In this document: positions 23,547 through 32,590 of the stretch, in pieces
Layout: each line of letters starts with the position of its first letter
Position numbering within the stretch: the stretch's first letter is position 1
NCBI GenBank assembly: GCA_018713335.1
Contig: DVOW01000043.1
Location: 1-64,000, forward strand
DNA length: 64,000 nucleotides
Reading direction: 5' to 3'
DNA from: Candidatus Merdivicinus intestinigallinarum
Lineage (GTDB): Bacteria; Bacillota; Clostridia; Oscillospirales; Ruminococcaceae
Program-made: the position numbers and the translations under genes
The notes under the pieces: generated by a model
The model's database searches: none
What the model was told of the DNA's origin: nothing
The model's input: the letters and a program-made list of their open reading frames with translations, nothing else

Positions 23547-24359
23547 TCACCAGGGGATGGGCAGGAAGTTGGCCCCAATCAAGGCGCACAGGACCACTGC
23601 CATGACGCCGCAGGCCAAAAAGTCCGCGGAGCCTAAATGCAGCTGTTTCATCCGGGTTCGGCCTTCCCCGCCGTGATAGCAGCGGCACTCCATAGCCAAA
23701 GCCAGCTCTTCCGCCCGGCGGAAGGCGGAAATGAACAGGGGGATGAGGATGGGCACCAGTGCTTTTGCCCGCTGCATAAGGCCGCCGGATTCCAAGTCTG
23801 CGCCCCTGGCCTTCTGGGCCGCCATGATCTTGTCCGTTTCCTCCACCAAAGTGGGGATGAACCGCAGGGCGATGGACATCATCATGGCCAGCTCATGGAC
23901 CGGGAATTTCACATATTTTAAAGGCTTCAACAGCCGTTCAATGGCGTCGGTCAGGGCGATGGGCGAGGTCACATAAGTCAGCAGGGACGACGCCGCAATC
24001 AGGCAGATGACCCGGATGGCCGTCACGATTGCCATATAGATGCCGTCCGCAGAGATGGAGATAATGCCCCACTCAAAGAAGGGGTCCTCCCCCGTGATAA
24101 ACAGCATATTAAGGATGCCGGTAAAAATCAGGATGGGCACAATGGGCTTCAAGCTCTTGAGGATCATTTTTAAGGGAATTTTTGCAATCAGGTAGCAGGC
24201 CCCTAAAAACAGGATGGACAAGGCGAAGCCCACGGAATTGTCTACAAAAAAAATCAGGATGATATAGGCCAAAGCCAGGACGATCTTGATGCGGGGGTCC
24301 AGCCGGTGGAGCACCGATTTTCCCGGGAAATACTGGCCGATGGTAATGTCTTTAAGCAT
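23547..24359 (-). CDS. ecfT: ECF transporter transmembrane subunit EcfT
   Basis: A 270-residue integral membrane protein. The N-terminal IGQYFPGKSVLHRLDPRIKIVLALAYI is the family start. Five or six hydrophobic helices follow (for example ICLIAASSLLTYVTSPIAL). The two coupling motifs that contact the ATPases are AQKARG (about residue 180) and AMECRCY near residue 220. EcfT couples ATP hydrolysis to vitamin uptake by interchangeable S components, none of which is encoded nearby. It overlaps ecfA2 by 8 nt. Confidence 0.94.
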   Translation of the reverse strand: MLKDITIGQYFPGKSVLHRLDPRIKIVLALAYIILIFFVDNSVGFALSILFLGACYLIAKIPLKMILKSLKPIVPILIFTGILNMLFITGEDPFFEWGIISISADGIYMAIVTAIRVICLIAASSLLTYVTSPIALTDAIERLLKPLKYVKFPVHELAMMMSIALRFIPTLVEETDKIMAAQKARGADLESGGLMQRAKALVPILIPLFISAFRRAEELALAMECRCYHGGEGRTRMKQLHLGSADFLACGVMAVVLCALIGANFLPIPW

Positions 24360-25221
24360 GGGACGCGCCCCCTCTCTTTTGAAGCTCCGCTAAGAGCTTC
24401 CGCTTGGCGTAGGCCACCGTATAAACATTCCGGGGAACCGGATAGCCCTCCTCGTTGAGCCGGAGGAACACGTTGGTAATCTGGGGCACCGAAAGCCGGA
24501 TGCTCTTTAACTCCTCGCTGCGGACAAAGACGTTTTCCACGGTGTCATAGGCGAACACCTTGGCTTTGTTCATGACCAGCACCTTGTCGGCAAAGGAGGC
24601 CACGTCCTCCATGCTGTGGGAAACCAGCAGGATGGTGTTTTTCACCTGCTCGTGGTAGGCCCGAATCTGGTTTAAAATCTTGTTCCGGCCTTTGGGGTCC
24701 AGACCGGCGGTGGGTTCGTCCAAAATCAGCACTTTGGGCTCCATGGCGATGACCCCGGCAATGGCCACCCGGCGTTTCTGGCCGCCGGAAAGGTCGAAGG
24801 GGCTTTTTTCCAGAAGCTCCGGTTTCAGGCCGGCAAATTCCGCCGCCTCATGGACCCGTTTGTCGATTTCTTCCTCGCTTAAGCCCATATTCCGAGGGCC
24901 GAAGGCGATATCCTTATAAACGGTTTCCTCAAAAAGCTGGTATTCCGGGTACTGGAACACCAGCCCCACGTCGAACCGCACCTGGCGCATTTTGCTTTTA
25001 TCCGCCCAGATGTCCACGCCGTTGATGTAGACCTTCCCTTCCGTTGGCCGGAGAAGACCGTTTAAGTGCTGGATCAGAGTGGATTTGCCGGAACCGGTGT
25101 GGCCGATAACGCCGATGATCTCCCCGCCCTCGATTTCCAGATTGACGTGGTCCACGGCGGTTTTCTCAAAAGGGGTGCCCACGGAGTATTTATAAGTGAG
25201 ATCTTCAATTTTAATCATCAT
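24352..25221 (-). CDS. ecfA2: ECF transporter ATPase EcfA2
   Basis: A 289-residue ABC ATPase. Walker [10 protein letters not shown] (about 39-47), Q-loop [10 protein letters not shown], signature [13 protein letters not shown], Walker [14 protein letters not shown] and H-loop VSHSMED are all intact. The FQYPEYQLF form of the Q-loop and downstream position identify it as EcfA2. It pairs with EcfA1 to drive the module. It overlaps ecfA1 upstream by 11 nt. Two adjacent ATG codons open the gene. Confidence 0.94.
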   Translation of the reverse strand: MMIKIEDLTYKYSVGTPFEKTAVDHVNLEIEGGEIIGVIGHTGSGKSTLIQHLNGLLRPTEGKVYINGVDIWADKSKMRQVRFDVGLVFQYPEYQLFEETVYKDIAFGPRNMGLSEEEIDKRVHEAAEFAGLKPELLEKSPFDLSGGQKRRVAIAGVIAMEPKVLILDEPTAGLDPKGRNKILNQIRAYHEQVKNTILLVSHSMEDVASFADKVLVMNKAKVFAYDTVENVFVRSEELKSIRLSVPQITNVFLRLNEEGYPVPRNVYTVAYAKRKLLAELQKRGGASHA

Positions 25222-26086
25222 GGCCCACGCCCCCTTCCTTGATAAACAGCGATTTGATTGCTTCGTAGCATTCTTCTTCCGTCAAAATATCCTGGGGCAG
25301 GTCCACGCCTTCCTTCCGGAGCTCATAAATCAGCTCGGTTACCTGGGGGACGTCCAGTCCCACGGATTTCAGCAGCTCCACTTCCTGGAACACTTCCTTG
25401 GGCGTGCCGTCTTTTAAGACGTTGCCGCTGTCAATGATGACCACCCGGTCGGACACGGCGGCCTCGTCCATATAGTGGGTGATGAGCACCACCGTTGTGC
25501 CGAAATCCCGGTTCAGCTGGCGGATGGTTTTCATGACTTCCCGCCGCCCCTGGGGGTCCAGCATGGCGGTGGGTTCGTCCAGCACGATGCACCGGGGCCG
25601 CATGGCCAGGATACCTGCGATGGCCACCCGCTGCTTCTGGCCGCCGGAAAGCTGGTGAGGGGCGTGTTCCCGGTACTCGTACATTCCCACCTGTTTTAAG
25701 GCTTCGTCCACCCGGCGGCGGATCTCAGAAGGCTCCACCCCCATGTTTTCCAGGGCGAAGGCCACGTCCTCCTCCACGATGGTGGCGACGATCTGGTTAT
25801 CGGGGTTTTGGAACACCATGCCCACATTCTGACGGATGTCAAAGAGCCGGTCCTCGTCCTTGGTGTTGATGCCGGCCACCACCATTTCGCCGCCGGTGGG
25901 CAGCAAAATAGCGTTGCAGTGCTTGGCGAAGGTGGATTTCCCGGAGCCGTTGTGGCCCAGAACCGCCACAAATTCCCCGTCGTGGATGGCAAGGCCGATC
26001 CCTTTCAAAACCGGGACCGCCGTGCCGTCCTCCTCGTTGCGGTATTCAAAATAAATGTCCTGTGCGGAGATAATGGGTTGATCCAT
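25211..26086 (-). CDS. ecfA1: ECF transporter ATPase EcfA1
   Basis: A 291-residue ABC ATPase. Walker [11 protein letters not shown]-loop [20 protein letters not shown], signature [13 protein letters not shown], Walker [13 protein letters not shown] and H-loop ITHYMDE are present. The FQNPDNQ Q-loop is characteristic of EcfA1. First of three consecutive ECF core genes. GAAAGGAAA precedes the ATG, and the methyltransferase gene lies 16 nt upstream. Confidence 0.94.
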   Translation of the reverse strand: MDQPIISAQDIYFEYRNEEDGTAVPVLKGIGLAIHDGEFVAVLGHNGSGKSTFAKHCNAILLPTGGEMVVAGINTKDEDRLFDIRQNVGMVFQNPDNQIVATIVEEDVAFALENMGVEPSEIRRRVDEALKQVGMYEYREHAPHQLSGGQKQRVAIAGILAMRPRCIVLDEPTAMLDPQGRREVMKTIRQLNRDFGTTVVLITHYMDEAAVSDRVVIIDSGNVLKDGTPKEVFQEVELLKSVGLDVPQVTELIYELRKEGVDLPQDILTEEECYEAIKSLFIKEGGVGHDD

Positions 26087-26102
26087 AAACAGTTTCCTTT
26101 CT

Positions 26103-26984
26103 TTAAAGGAGTTCCAGGGGCTTTTCGCTCCAAAGGGCGGTAGAGCCGCAGGGCAGCGCCTGGCCGGAGGCCGTCACCGGCAGGCCGATTTCATCGGCGG
26201 TGACGAAGCCCTGATATTGTTTCCCAACGGTGGCTCCCAGCAGATACGCCATAACCGAGGGGGAAAGGCCGGTGGTATAGGAATTGAGGGCTACGAAAAG
26301 GGGTTTTTCCGACAGGACCTGGGAACAGAGCTCCACCAGGCCGTAAATGGAATCCTCCAGTTTCCACACTTCCCCGCCGGGCCCCCGGCCGTAGGAAGGC
26401 GGGTCCATAATGATGGCGTCGTAGCGGCGTCCCCGGCGGATTTCCCGGGCAACAAATTTCTCGCAGTCATCCACAATCCAGCGGATGGGCCGGTCCGAAA
26501 GGCCGGACAGGGCCGCGTTTTCTTTAGCCCAGGCCACCATCCCTTTGGACGCGTCCACATGGCAGACGGAAGCCCCAGCCGCCGCGCAGGCCAAGGTGGC
26601 CCCGCCGGTGTAGGCAAAGAGGTTCAAAACGGAAACGGGCCGCCCCGCTTCCCCAATCAGTTTCCGGAAAAGGTCCCAGTTGACCGCCTGTTCCGGGAAA
26701 AGCCCCGTGTGCTTAAAGCCCGTGGGGGAAATCTTGAATTTCAAGTCCCGGTAGGGCAAGGCCCAGTTGTCCGGGGTTTTCTGGTAGGTTTCCCAATGGC
26801 CGCCGCCCTTTTCCGAACGGAAATAATGGGCGTGGGCTTTTTTCCACATGGGGTGCTCCTTTGGGGTGTTCCAGATAATCTGCGGGTCGGGGCGGATGAG
26901 AAACACGTTCCCCCACCGTTCCAGCTTTTCGCCGCCGGAGGTGTCCAGCATTTCATATCCTTCCCAGTCTGCGGCAATTCTCAT
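26103..26984 (-). CDS. Class I SAM-dependent methyltransferase (RlmI/RlmK-like)
   Basis: About 293 residues. The Rossmann SAM-binding motif is [19 protein letters not shown] (about 118-136), with the acidic post-I residue in [17 protein letters not shown] and the substrate motif MDPPSYGRG (about 193-201). The FAYTGG and DPPSYG motifs place it with the RlmI/RlmK-like group (PF10672 type), which methylates cytosine or guanine in 23S rRNA. It lacks an N-terminal PUA domain, so the precise target is uncertain. The start at 26984 follows AAAGGAG by 11 nt. Member of the leftward run between ruvB and ecfA1. Confidence 0.75.
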   Translation of the reverse strand: MRIAADWEGYEMLDTSGGEKLERWGNVFLIRPDPQIIWNTPKEHPMWKKAHAHYFRSEKGGGHWETYQKTPDNWALPYRDLKFKISPTGFKHTGLFPEQAVNWDLFRKLIGEAGRPVSVLNLFAYTGGATLACAAAGASVCHVDASKGMVAWAKENAALSGLSDRPIRWIVDDCEKFVAREIRRGRRYDAIIMDPPSYGRGPGGEVWKLEDSIYGLVELCSQVLSEKPLFVALNSYTTGLSPSVMAYLLGATVGKQYQGFVTADEIGLPVTASGQALPCGSTALWSEKPLELL

Positions 26985-27028
26985 TGATGGCAACGCTCCT
27001 TTATGATTAAAACCAATTGTCGTATAAA

Positions 27029-28078
27029 TTAGAACATCTGCTGGCCATCGGGCCGGTCGATGCCCAAGTGCCGGTAAGCCAGCGGCGTGACGCAGCGGCC
27101 CCGGGGGGTCCGGGACAGGAAGCCCAGCTGCATGAGGTACGGCTCATAAACGTCCTCGATGGTGACGGCCTCCTCTCCCAAAACGGCCGCCATGGTTTCC
27201 AAACCGACAGGCCCGCCGTTATAGTTACGGATCATCATGGTGAGCAGACGCCGGTCGATGCTGTCCAGCCCCAGCTCGTCCACTTCCAGCCGTTCCAAAG
27301 CGGTGGACACGATTTCTTTGGTAATGGTCCCGTCCCCGATGACCTGGGCAAAATCCCGTACCCGTTTGAGGAGCCGGTTGGCGATACGGGGGGTCCCCCG
27401 GGAACGCCGGGCCAGTTCCATGGCCCCGTCCTTGCTGCAGGGGATCTCCAATATTCCCGCACTGCGCAAAATGATCTCGCAAAGCTGTTCCGGACTGTAA
27501 AGCTCCAGCCTTAACAGCACGCCGAACCGGTCCCGCAGGGGGGCGGTCAGCTGGCCAGCCCGGGTAGTGGCCCCCACCAGGGTGAATTTTTTCAAATCCA
27601 GCCGGATGGAACGGGCGGAAGGGCCCTTGCCGATGATGATGTCCAGGGCAAAATCCTCCATGGCCGGATAGAGGACCTCCTCAACGGCCCGGGACATCCG
27701 GTGGATCTCGTCGATAAAGAGGACGTCCCCTTCCCCCAGGTTTGTGAGGAGCGCCGCCAGATCCCCGGGCTTTTCAATGGCCGGGCCGGAGGTGACCTTG
27801 ATGTTTACGTTCATTTCATTGGCGATAATCTGGGAAAGGGTGGTTTTGCCCAACCCGGGAGGGCCGTAGAGCAGAACATGGTCCAGGGCCTCCCCTCTCC
27901 GCTTGGCCGCCTCGATGTAAACAGCCAGGTTTTCCTTGGCTTTGTCCTGGCCGATATATTCCGCCAGGGACTGGGGGCGGAGGGAAAATTCCACGTCCGC
28001 GTCGTTTTCGGAAAAATCCGGGGAGGTGATGCGGTTTTCCCAGTCCATTTCTTCCCGGTCGATCTGCGATTCAAACAT
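27029..28078 (-). CDS. ruvB: Holliday junction branch migration helicase RuvB
   Basis: A 349-residue AAA+ motor. It starts with the typical [12 protein letters not shown] element. Walker A is [11 protein letters not shown] (about 70-80), Walker B is [10 protein letters not shown], sensor 1 is LVGATTRAG, the arginine-finger region is DRFG, and the C-terminal winged helix has [10 protein letters not shown]. Two RuvB hexamers drive branch migration with RuvA at Holliday junctions. It follows ruvA by 20 nt in the order ruvC-ruvA-ruvB. Confidence 0.97.
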   Translation of the reverse strand: MFESQIDREEMDWENRITSPDFSENDADVEFSLRPQSLAEYIGQDKAKENLAVYIEAAKRRGEALDHVLLYGPPGLGKTTLSQIIANEMNVNIKVTSGPAIEKPGDLAALLTNLGEGDVLFIDEIHRMSRAVEEVLYPAMEDFALDIIIGKGPSARSIRLDLKKFTLVGATTRAGQLTAPLRDRFGVLLRLELYSPEQLCEIILRSAGILEIPCSKDGAMELARRSRGTPRIANRLLKRVRDFAQVIGDGTITKEIVSTALERLEVDELGLDSIDRRLLTMMIRNYNGGPVGLETMAAVLGEEAVTIEDVYEPYLMQLGFLSRTPRGRCVTPLAYRHLGIDRPDGQQMF

Positions 28079-28098
28079 AGCGCCCTATTCCTGCCCCC

Positions 28099-28698
28099 TT
28101 ACTGTATGGCCAGGGCCCGCAGCCCGGCTTTGATCATATCTTCCACAGACATGGCGGGGTCCAGCCTTGTAATGACGGCCGCCGCCTCGCTTTGGGCATA
28201 GCCCAGCACCACCAATGCCGCGATGGCCTCCCCGGCGTTGGAGGAATCCTCCACTACCGGAAGGGCTGCGTCCGAAAAGCCGGAGGCCGCCGCTTCCTTG
28301 GACATTTTGTCTTTCAGCTCCAAAATAATGCGCTGGGCGGTTTTTAGGCCGATTCCCGGGGCCTTGGAAATGGTTTTGGCGTCCCCGGAGGCCACGCACA
28401 GGGCGAAACGCTCCGGCGTCACGCTGGACAGCACCGAAAGGGCGGCTTTTGGCCCCACTCGGGTGACGGAAATGAGCATCTTAAAACAGCTTAGCTCATT
28501 CTGGTCGCGGAAGCCGAACAATTCCGCCGCATTTTCGGAAATGTGCAGGTAAGTATAGAGCATGGCTTCCTCCCCAATGGCGGGAAGCCTGGAAACGGTG
28601 ACGGAGGAGGTCCGCACCGCGTACCCGACCCCGGCGCATTCTACTACCGCAAGGTTCGGCTCCACGGCGGCAAGCCTGCCGCGCACGCTGTATATCAT
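28099..28698 (-). CDS. ruvA: Holliday junction DNA-binding protein RuvA
   Basis: About 199 residues. The OB-fold domain I begins MIYSVRGRLAAVEPNLAVVE, helix-hairpin-helix pairs occur near LISVTRVGPKAALSVLS and APGIGLKTAQRIILEL, and a C-terminal UBA-like domain III contacts RuvB (ALVVLGYAQSEAAAVI). The start at 28698 is preferred over 28707 because GAAAGG abuts the earlier ATG. RuvA tetramers hold the four-way junction for RuvB and RuvC. Confidence 0.95.
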   Translation of the reverse strand: MIYSVRGRLAAVEPNLAVVECAGVGYAVRTSSVTVSRLPAIGEEAMLYTYLHISENAAELFGFRDQNELSCFKMLISVTRVGPKAALSVLSSVTPERFALCVASGDAKTISKAPGIGLKTAQRIILELKDKMSKEAAASGFSDAALPVVEDSSNAGEAIAALVVLGYAQSEAAAVITRLDPAMSVEDMIKAGLRALAIQ

Positions 28699-28716
28699 TT
28701 TTCTCATCCTTTCAGT

Positions 28717-29238
28717 TTACAAACGTCCCTGGGCGATTTCCCTGAAGACGCCGCCCATCTGAGAGCAGGCGGAATGGGCGTGGCAGATGGCGATTGCCAG
28801 GGCGTCCGCCACGTCGTCGGGCTTGGGGGCTTTTTTCAGGTTCAGGATCCGGGTGGTCATTTCAATGACCTGCTGTTTCACCGCCCGGCCGTACCCCACC
28901 ACCGACTGCTTCACCTGCAGGGGGGTGTACTCATAAACCGGGACGTCGAATTTCCGGGCCGCCAGCAGGATGACCCCTCGGGCTTGGGCCACGTCGATGG
29001 CGGTTTTCTGGTTGGTGTTGAAATAGAGCTTTTCAATGGCCATGACCTGGGGATGGTACATCTCCAAAAGCTGACACACCCCATCATAAATTGCCGCCAG
29101 CCGCCCGGTAAATTCCGTACCGGCTTCGGTTGTGATCGCCCCGTAATCCAGGGTGGTAAACCGGCTGCCGTCATATTCCACTACCCCGCAGCCCACAATG
29201 GCATAGCCGGGGTCGATGCCCAAAATTCTCGTTCTCAA
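28717..29238 (-). CDS. ruvC: Holliday junction resolvase RuvC
   Basis: About 173 residues from a TTG start at 29238, which has GGAAAGGA 8 nt upstream. The RNase H-like core shows the four catalytic acids: ILGIDPG (D near residue 7), AIEKLYF (E), and PDDVADALA (two Asp near residue 138). QARGVILLAA is also typical. RuvC nicks two strands of a Holliday junction symmetrically. First gene of the leftward run through clpE, about 60 nt downstream of a sigma-A promoter. Confidence 0.94.
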   Translation of the reverse strand: MRTRILGIDPGYAIVGCGVVEYDGSRFTTLDYGAITTEAGTEFTGRLAAIYDGVCQLLEMYHPQVMAIEKLYFNTNQKTAIDVAQARGVILLAARKFDVPVYEYTPLQVKQSVVGYGRAVKQQVIEMTTRILNLKKAPKPDDVADALAIAICHAHSACSQMGGVFREIAQGRL

Positions 29239-29296
29239 GCCGATAATCCTTTCCTGCCGCCTGTTGTCTGTCCTTGCCTTCTCATAATTAATCTTT

Positions 29297-29325
29297 ATTA
29301 TACCACAAGAAAGCTGTCTTGACAA
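29297..29325 (-). promoter_or_regulatory. Promoter of the ruvC operon
   Basis: Minus strand TTGTCA (29320-29325), 17-bp spacer, TATAAT (29297-29302). No later promoter of similar quality was seen before pgsA, so it may drive the whole run ruvC to cvpA/pgsA. Confidence 0.8.
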
Positions 29326-29410
29326 ATGTTTTTTCGTTTTTCCGCATTTCGTAGAATTCCTGAAGCCACTTCAAATATCTTGTGGAATTTTAAAAATCAC
29401 GCCGCAGCTC

Positions 29411-29439
29411 TTGACAACAGGAGCATTTTGGTCTATGAT
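29411..29439 (+). promoter_or_regulatory. Promoter of the nrdD-nrdG operon
   Basis: TTGACA (29411-29416), 17-bp spacer, TATGAT (29434-29439). The transcript would begin near 29446 and carry a leader of about 140 nt. With the ruvC promoter and NrdR boxes, this accounts for the 348-nt gap 29239-29586. Confidence 0.8.
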
Positions 29440-29443
29440 AGTG

Positions 29444-29490
29444 ATACAACATACAGAAGGATTTCAAGAAGAATACACAACATATAGTTT
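29444..29490. promoter_or_regulatory. Paired NrdR boxes
   Basis: ACACAACATATAGTTT (29475-29490) matches the NrdR box consensus (ACACWATATATWGTGT) at 14 of 16 positions. A weaker copy, ATACAACATACAGAAG (29444-29459), starts exactly 31 bp upstream, the three-helical-turn spacing usual for NrdR. Both overlap the transcription start of the nrdD promoter. NrdR represses ribonucleotide reductase genes when dATP is high. Confidence 0.7.
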
Positions 29491-29586
29491 GTTTGCATAG
29501 GAGACATGGAAGGATTCGCTCTTGTCTCTTTCTTTTTGAGGGTTTGTCCTTTCTGGAAATTCAAAGCAGAGGGAGAATCGAGTGAT

Positions 29587-31881
29587 ATGATTACCAAGAT
29601 ACGGAAACGAAACGGCGACATCGTAGATTTTAACCCCCAGAAGATACAGGATGCGATTTCCAAGGCCAGCGCCGCTGTGGCGGATGAGGAAATCTCCCCC
29701 GCACAGCTGAAAGAATTGACCCAAACAGTGGTGGCCGCCCTTCCCGCCGGGGAGATCCCCACGGTGGAGCAGGTGCAGGACCAGGTGGAGGAAGCTCTCA
29801 TCGCGGCGGACTTCGCCAAAACCGCCAAGGCCTATATCTTGTACCGGGCGGAGCACGCCAAAATCCGCCAGAGTGAAGGCGACCTGATGGATATTTATAA
29901 AGAGCTGACCTTCGCTTACGCCAAGGACGCGGACATCAAGCGGGAAAACGCCAACATTGACGCGGACACCGCCATGGGCACCATGTTAAAGTACGGTTCC
30001 GAAGGGTCCAAGTACTTTATGGACAACTATATCCTGCCCAAGGACATTGCCGCCGCCCATATCAACGGCGACATCCACATCCACGACAAAGATTTCTACA
30101 TGCTCACCGAAACCTGCTGCCAGATCGACCTGTTAAAGCTGTTCCACAACGGCTTTTTCACCGGCCACGGCTGCCTGCGGGAGCCTAATTCCATTATCAG
30201 TTACTCGGCCCTGGCCTGCATCGCCATCCAGGCCAACCAGAATGAGATGCACGGCGGCCAGAGCATCCCGAATTTTGACTATTCCATGGCCCCCGGCGTT
30301 GCCAAAACCTACCGGAAGGAATACGTCAAGGCGTTAAGCCAGTTTATCCAGATCCGGACCGGCATGAGCTGGGAGGACGCGGACGCCCTCTGCTCCCGGA
30401 TGATGAAGGAAATCCACTTGGAGCTGAATTTGGCTTCCACGGAGGAGTTCGGCAGAAAGCTGGCGGAAATGCTGCCTGCGCACCAGCGGGAAAACGGGTT
30501 CCAGGAAATCTCCTCCGAAACCGTCGCCGCGGCCCACAAATACGCCGCGGACGAGGCCTACCGGGAAACAGACAAATGCACCTACCAGGCCATGGAGGCT
30601 TTTGTCCACAACCTGAACACCATGAATTCCCGTGCCGGCGCTCAGGTGCCCTTCAGTTCTGTAAACTACGGCACCGACACTTCCCCGGAGGCCCGCATGG
30701 TCATTCGCAATCTGCTGCTGGCCACAGAGGCCGGTTTGGGCGACGGGGAAACCCCCATCTTCCCTGTCCAGATTTTCAAAGTCAAGGAAGGGGTCAACTA
30801 CAATCCCGGCGACCCCAACTACGACCTGTTCCAGCTGGCCATCCGCACTTCCGCCAAGCGGCTGTTCCCCAACTTCAGCTTCATCGACGCCCCCTTTAAT
30901 CTGCAATACTACAAGCCCGGCGATTACAACACCGAGGTCGCCTACATGGGCTGCCGCACACGGGTCATGGGCAACCATTACGACCCCACCAAGGAAGTCA
31001 CCTGCGGCCGCGGCAACCTAAGCTTTACTTCCATCAACCTGCCCCGTTTAGGGCTGGAAGCCAAGGGCGATTTGGGACGCTTTTACGAAATGCTGGACGA
31101 GCGCATCGACCTGGTTTGCCGCCAGCTGCTGCACCGCTTCAAGATCCAGTGCTCCAAGAAGGTCCGCAACTACCCCTTCCTCATGGGACAGGGCATTTGG
31201 ATCGACTCTGACGGCCTGACCATGGACGACAGCGTGGCGGAGGTCTTAAAGCACGGCACCTTAAGCGTGGGCTTCATCGGCCTTGCCGAAACCTTAAAGG
31301 CCCTGACCGGCAAGCATCACGGCGAAAGCGCCGAGAGCCAGAAGCTGGGCTTGGAGATCATCGGCCACATGCGCAAGCGCATGGACGAGGAATCGGAAAA
31401 AACGGGCCTCAACTTCACCCTGCTGGCCACTCCGGCGGAAGGGCTTTCCGGACGGTTTGTCCGCATCGACCAGAAGATTTACGGAAAAATCCCCGGCGTC
31501 ACCGACCGGGAATATTACACCAACTCCTTCCACATCCCGGTTTACTACCCCATCAAGGCTTATCAGAAAATCCAGCTGGAAGCCCCCTATCACGCCCTGA
31601 CCAATGCCGGGCACATCAGCTATGTGGAGCTGGACGGCGACACCTGCAAGAACATCAAGGCTTTTGAATCCGTCATCCGCTGCATGAAGGAGGCCGGCGT
31701 AGGCTACGGTTCCGTCAACCATCCGGTGGATCGGGACCCGGTCTGCGGCTTTACCGGGGTCATCAACGATGTCTGTCCCCGCTGCGGACGCCGGGAGGGC
31801 GAACCGGTGACCATTGAGCGCCTCAACGAACTTCGGAAAAAATACCCCGATGTTCCCCTGCACTATGACTGCACCCACTAA
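29587..31881 (+). CDS. nrdD: Anaerobic ribonucleoside-triphosphate reductase, large chain lacking its glycyl-radical segment
   Basis: A 764-residue class III reductase. An N-terminal ATP-cone (about 1-90, IRKRNGDIVDFNPQKI) is the allosteric site. The ten-stranded barrel follows with active-site Cys regions LTETCCQIDLL and EVTCGRGNLSF. The C terminus has a Cys-rich, probably zinc-binding segment (DPVCGFTG and DVCPRCGRREG). The normal glycyl-radical motif (RxxGYxG) that should follow is missing: the chain stops after HYDCTH. The motif is found instead in a separate small ORF 34 nt downstream in another frame. The start at 29587 is used because the earlier ATG at 29506 has a misplaced ribosome-binding site. 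The enzyme makes deoxynucleotides under anaerobiosis. Confidence 0.93.
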   Translation: MITKIRKRNGDIVDFNPQKIQDAISKASAAVADEEISPAQLKELTQTVVAALPAGEIPTVEQVQDQVEEALIAADFAKTAKAYILYRAEHAKIRQSEGDLMDIYKELTFAYAKDADIKRENANIDADTAMGTMLKYGSEGSKYFMDNYILPKDIAAAHINGDIHIHDKDFYMLTETCCQIDLLKLFHNGFFTGHGCLREPNSIISYSALACIAIQANQNEMHGGQSIPNFDYSMAPGVAKTYRKEYVKALSQFIQIRTGMSWEDADALCSRMMKEIHLELNLASTEEFGRKLAEMLPAHQRENGFQEISSETVAAAHKYAADEAYRETDKCTYQAMEAFVHNLNTMNSRAGAQVPFSSVNYGTDTSPEARMVIRNLLLATEAGLGDGETPIFPVQIFKVKEGVNYNPGDPNYDLFQLAIRTSAKRLFPNFSFIDAPFNLQYYKPGDYNTEVAYMGCRTRVMGNHYDPTKEVTCGRGNLSFTSINLPRLGLEAKGDLGRFYEMLDERIDLVCRQLLHRFKIQCSKKVRNYPFLMGQGIWIDSDGLTMDDSVAEVLKHGTLSVGFIGLAETLKALTGKHHGESAESQKLGLEIIGHMRKRMDEESEKTGLNFTLLATPAEGLSGRFVRIDQKIYGKIPGVTDREYYTNSFHIPVYYPIKAYQKIQLEAPYHALTNAGHISYVELDGDTCKNIKAFESVIRCMKEAGVGYGSVNHPVDRDPVCGFTGVINDVCPRCGRREGEPVTIERLNELRKKYPDVPLHYDCTH

Positions 31882-31915
31882 TTTTGTTTATTCTATTATA
31901 AAGGAGATAGGAATT

Positions 31916-32080
31916 ATGACCAACATGGAAAACAAAACCGTTTGCTGCGAAAAAGCCATCGGCGAGGGCGTCAAATTTGAGCGCATCCGCCGGATCACCG
32001 GTTACCTGGTGGGCACCACCGACCGTTTTAACAACGCAAAACGCGCCGAGGAAAAAGATCGTGTCAAACACTGCATCTAA
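31916..32080 (+). CDS. Separate glycyl-radical peptide of anaerobic ribonucleotide reductase
   Basis: A 54-residue protein, too short to be a full enzyme. Its core ERIRRITGYLVGTTDRFNNA matches the C-terminal glycyl-radical segment of NrdD proteins; G29 would carry the radical. The following KRAEEKDRVKH is also conserved in fused NrdD. It has its own AAGGAG (31901-31906) 9 nt before the ATG and lies in a different frame from nrdD, so it is not a simple stop-codon interruption. Its end overlaps the nrdG start. NrdG would install the radical on this peptide, which would then dock into the large chain, much as the separate GrcA peptide rescues pyruvate formate-lyase. Confidence 0.85.
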   Translation: MTNMENKTVCCEKAIGEGVKFERIRRITGYLVGTTDRFNNAKRAEEKDRVKHCI

Positions 32081-32552
32081 CCTGCGCATCAGCGGCGTTG
32101 TTGCGGAATCCATTGTGGACGGGCCGGGGTTCCGGTATGTGGTGTTCACCCAAGGGTGCCCCCACCACTGTCCCGGCTGCCACAATCCCCAGACCCACAG
32201 CTTCGAGGGCGGCTATGACGCCGATATTCCGGCTATGCTGGAGGAAATCCGCCGGGATCCCCTGCTGGACGGCATTACCCTTTCCGGCGGCGAACCCTTC
32301 TGCCAGCCGGAGGCCCTGATCCCTTTAGCCAAAGCGGTAAAAGAAATGGGCAAAACAGTTTTCGCCTACACGGGATACACTTTGGAGCAGCTTTTGGAGC
32401 TTGCCAAAAGCCGTCCGGCCATTAAAGAACTGCTTCGCCTCTGCGACACTTTGGTGGACGGGCCTTACGTGGAAGCTCTGCGGGATTTGGATTTGGAATT
32501 CCGCGGCAGCAGCAATCAAAGGCTGATTGATTTGCACACGGTACAATTATAG
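32061..32552 (+). CDS. nrdG: Anaerobic ribonucleotide reductase activating protein (radical SAM)
   Basis: About 163 residues from a GTG at 32061 preceded by GAGG. The radical-SAM cluster motif is TQGCPHHCPGCHN (CxxxCxxC), and the SAM-binding GGEP is in LSGGEPFCQP. NrdG reduces SAM to generate the glycyl radical on NrdD. The 20-nt overlap with the glycyl-radical peptide gene indicates translational coupling of activator and radical-bearing chain. Confidence 0.94.
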   Translation: MSNTASNLRISGVVAESIVDGPGFRYVVFTQGCPHHCPGCHNPQTHSFEGGYDADIPAMLEEIRRDPLLDGITLSGGEPFCQPEALIPLAKAVKEMGKTVFAYTGYTLEQLLELAKSRPAIKELLRLCDTLVDGPYVEALRDLDLEFRGSSNQRLIDLHTVQL

Positions 32553-32554
32553 AA

Positions 32555-32587
32555 AAATCCCTTTCGGATCAAAACCGGAAGGGATTT
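32555..32587. terminator. Bidirectional terminator between nrdG and the sigma/ABC operon
   Basis: AAATCCCTTTCGG and CCGGAAGGGATTT form a long stem (with one mismatch) around a 7-nt loop, with CTTTTATT after it on the plus strand and TTCT on the minus strand. It lies between convergent operons. Confidence 0.85.
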
Positions 32588-32590
32588 CTT

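Noticed and set aside
29506-29586. Upstream ATG extending nrdD by 27 residues
   Set aside because: AGGAG is only 2 nt before it, and the added residues do not belong to the ATP-cone; the ATG at 29587 begins the conserved domain.
31882-31915. Split of nrdD caused by a single sequencing error
   Set aside because: The small ORF is in another frame but also has its own ribosome binding site and Met start, and the intervening codons of nrdD do not resemble the missing segment. An error is still not fully excluded.
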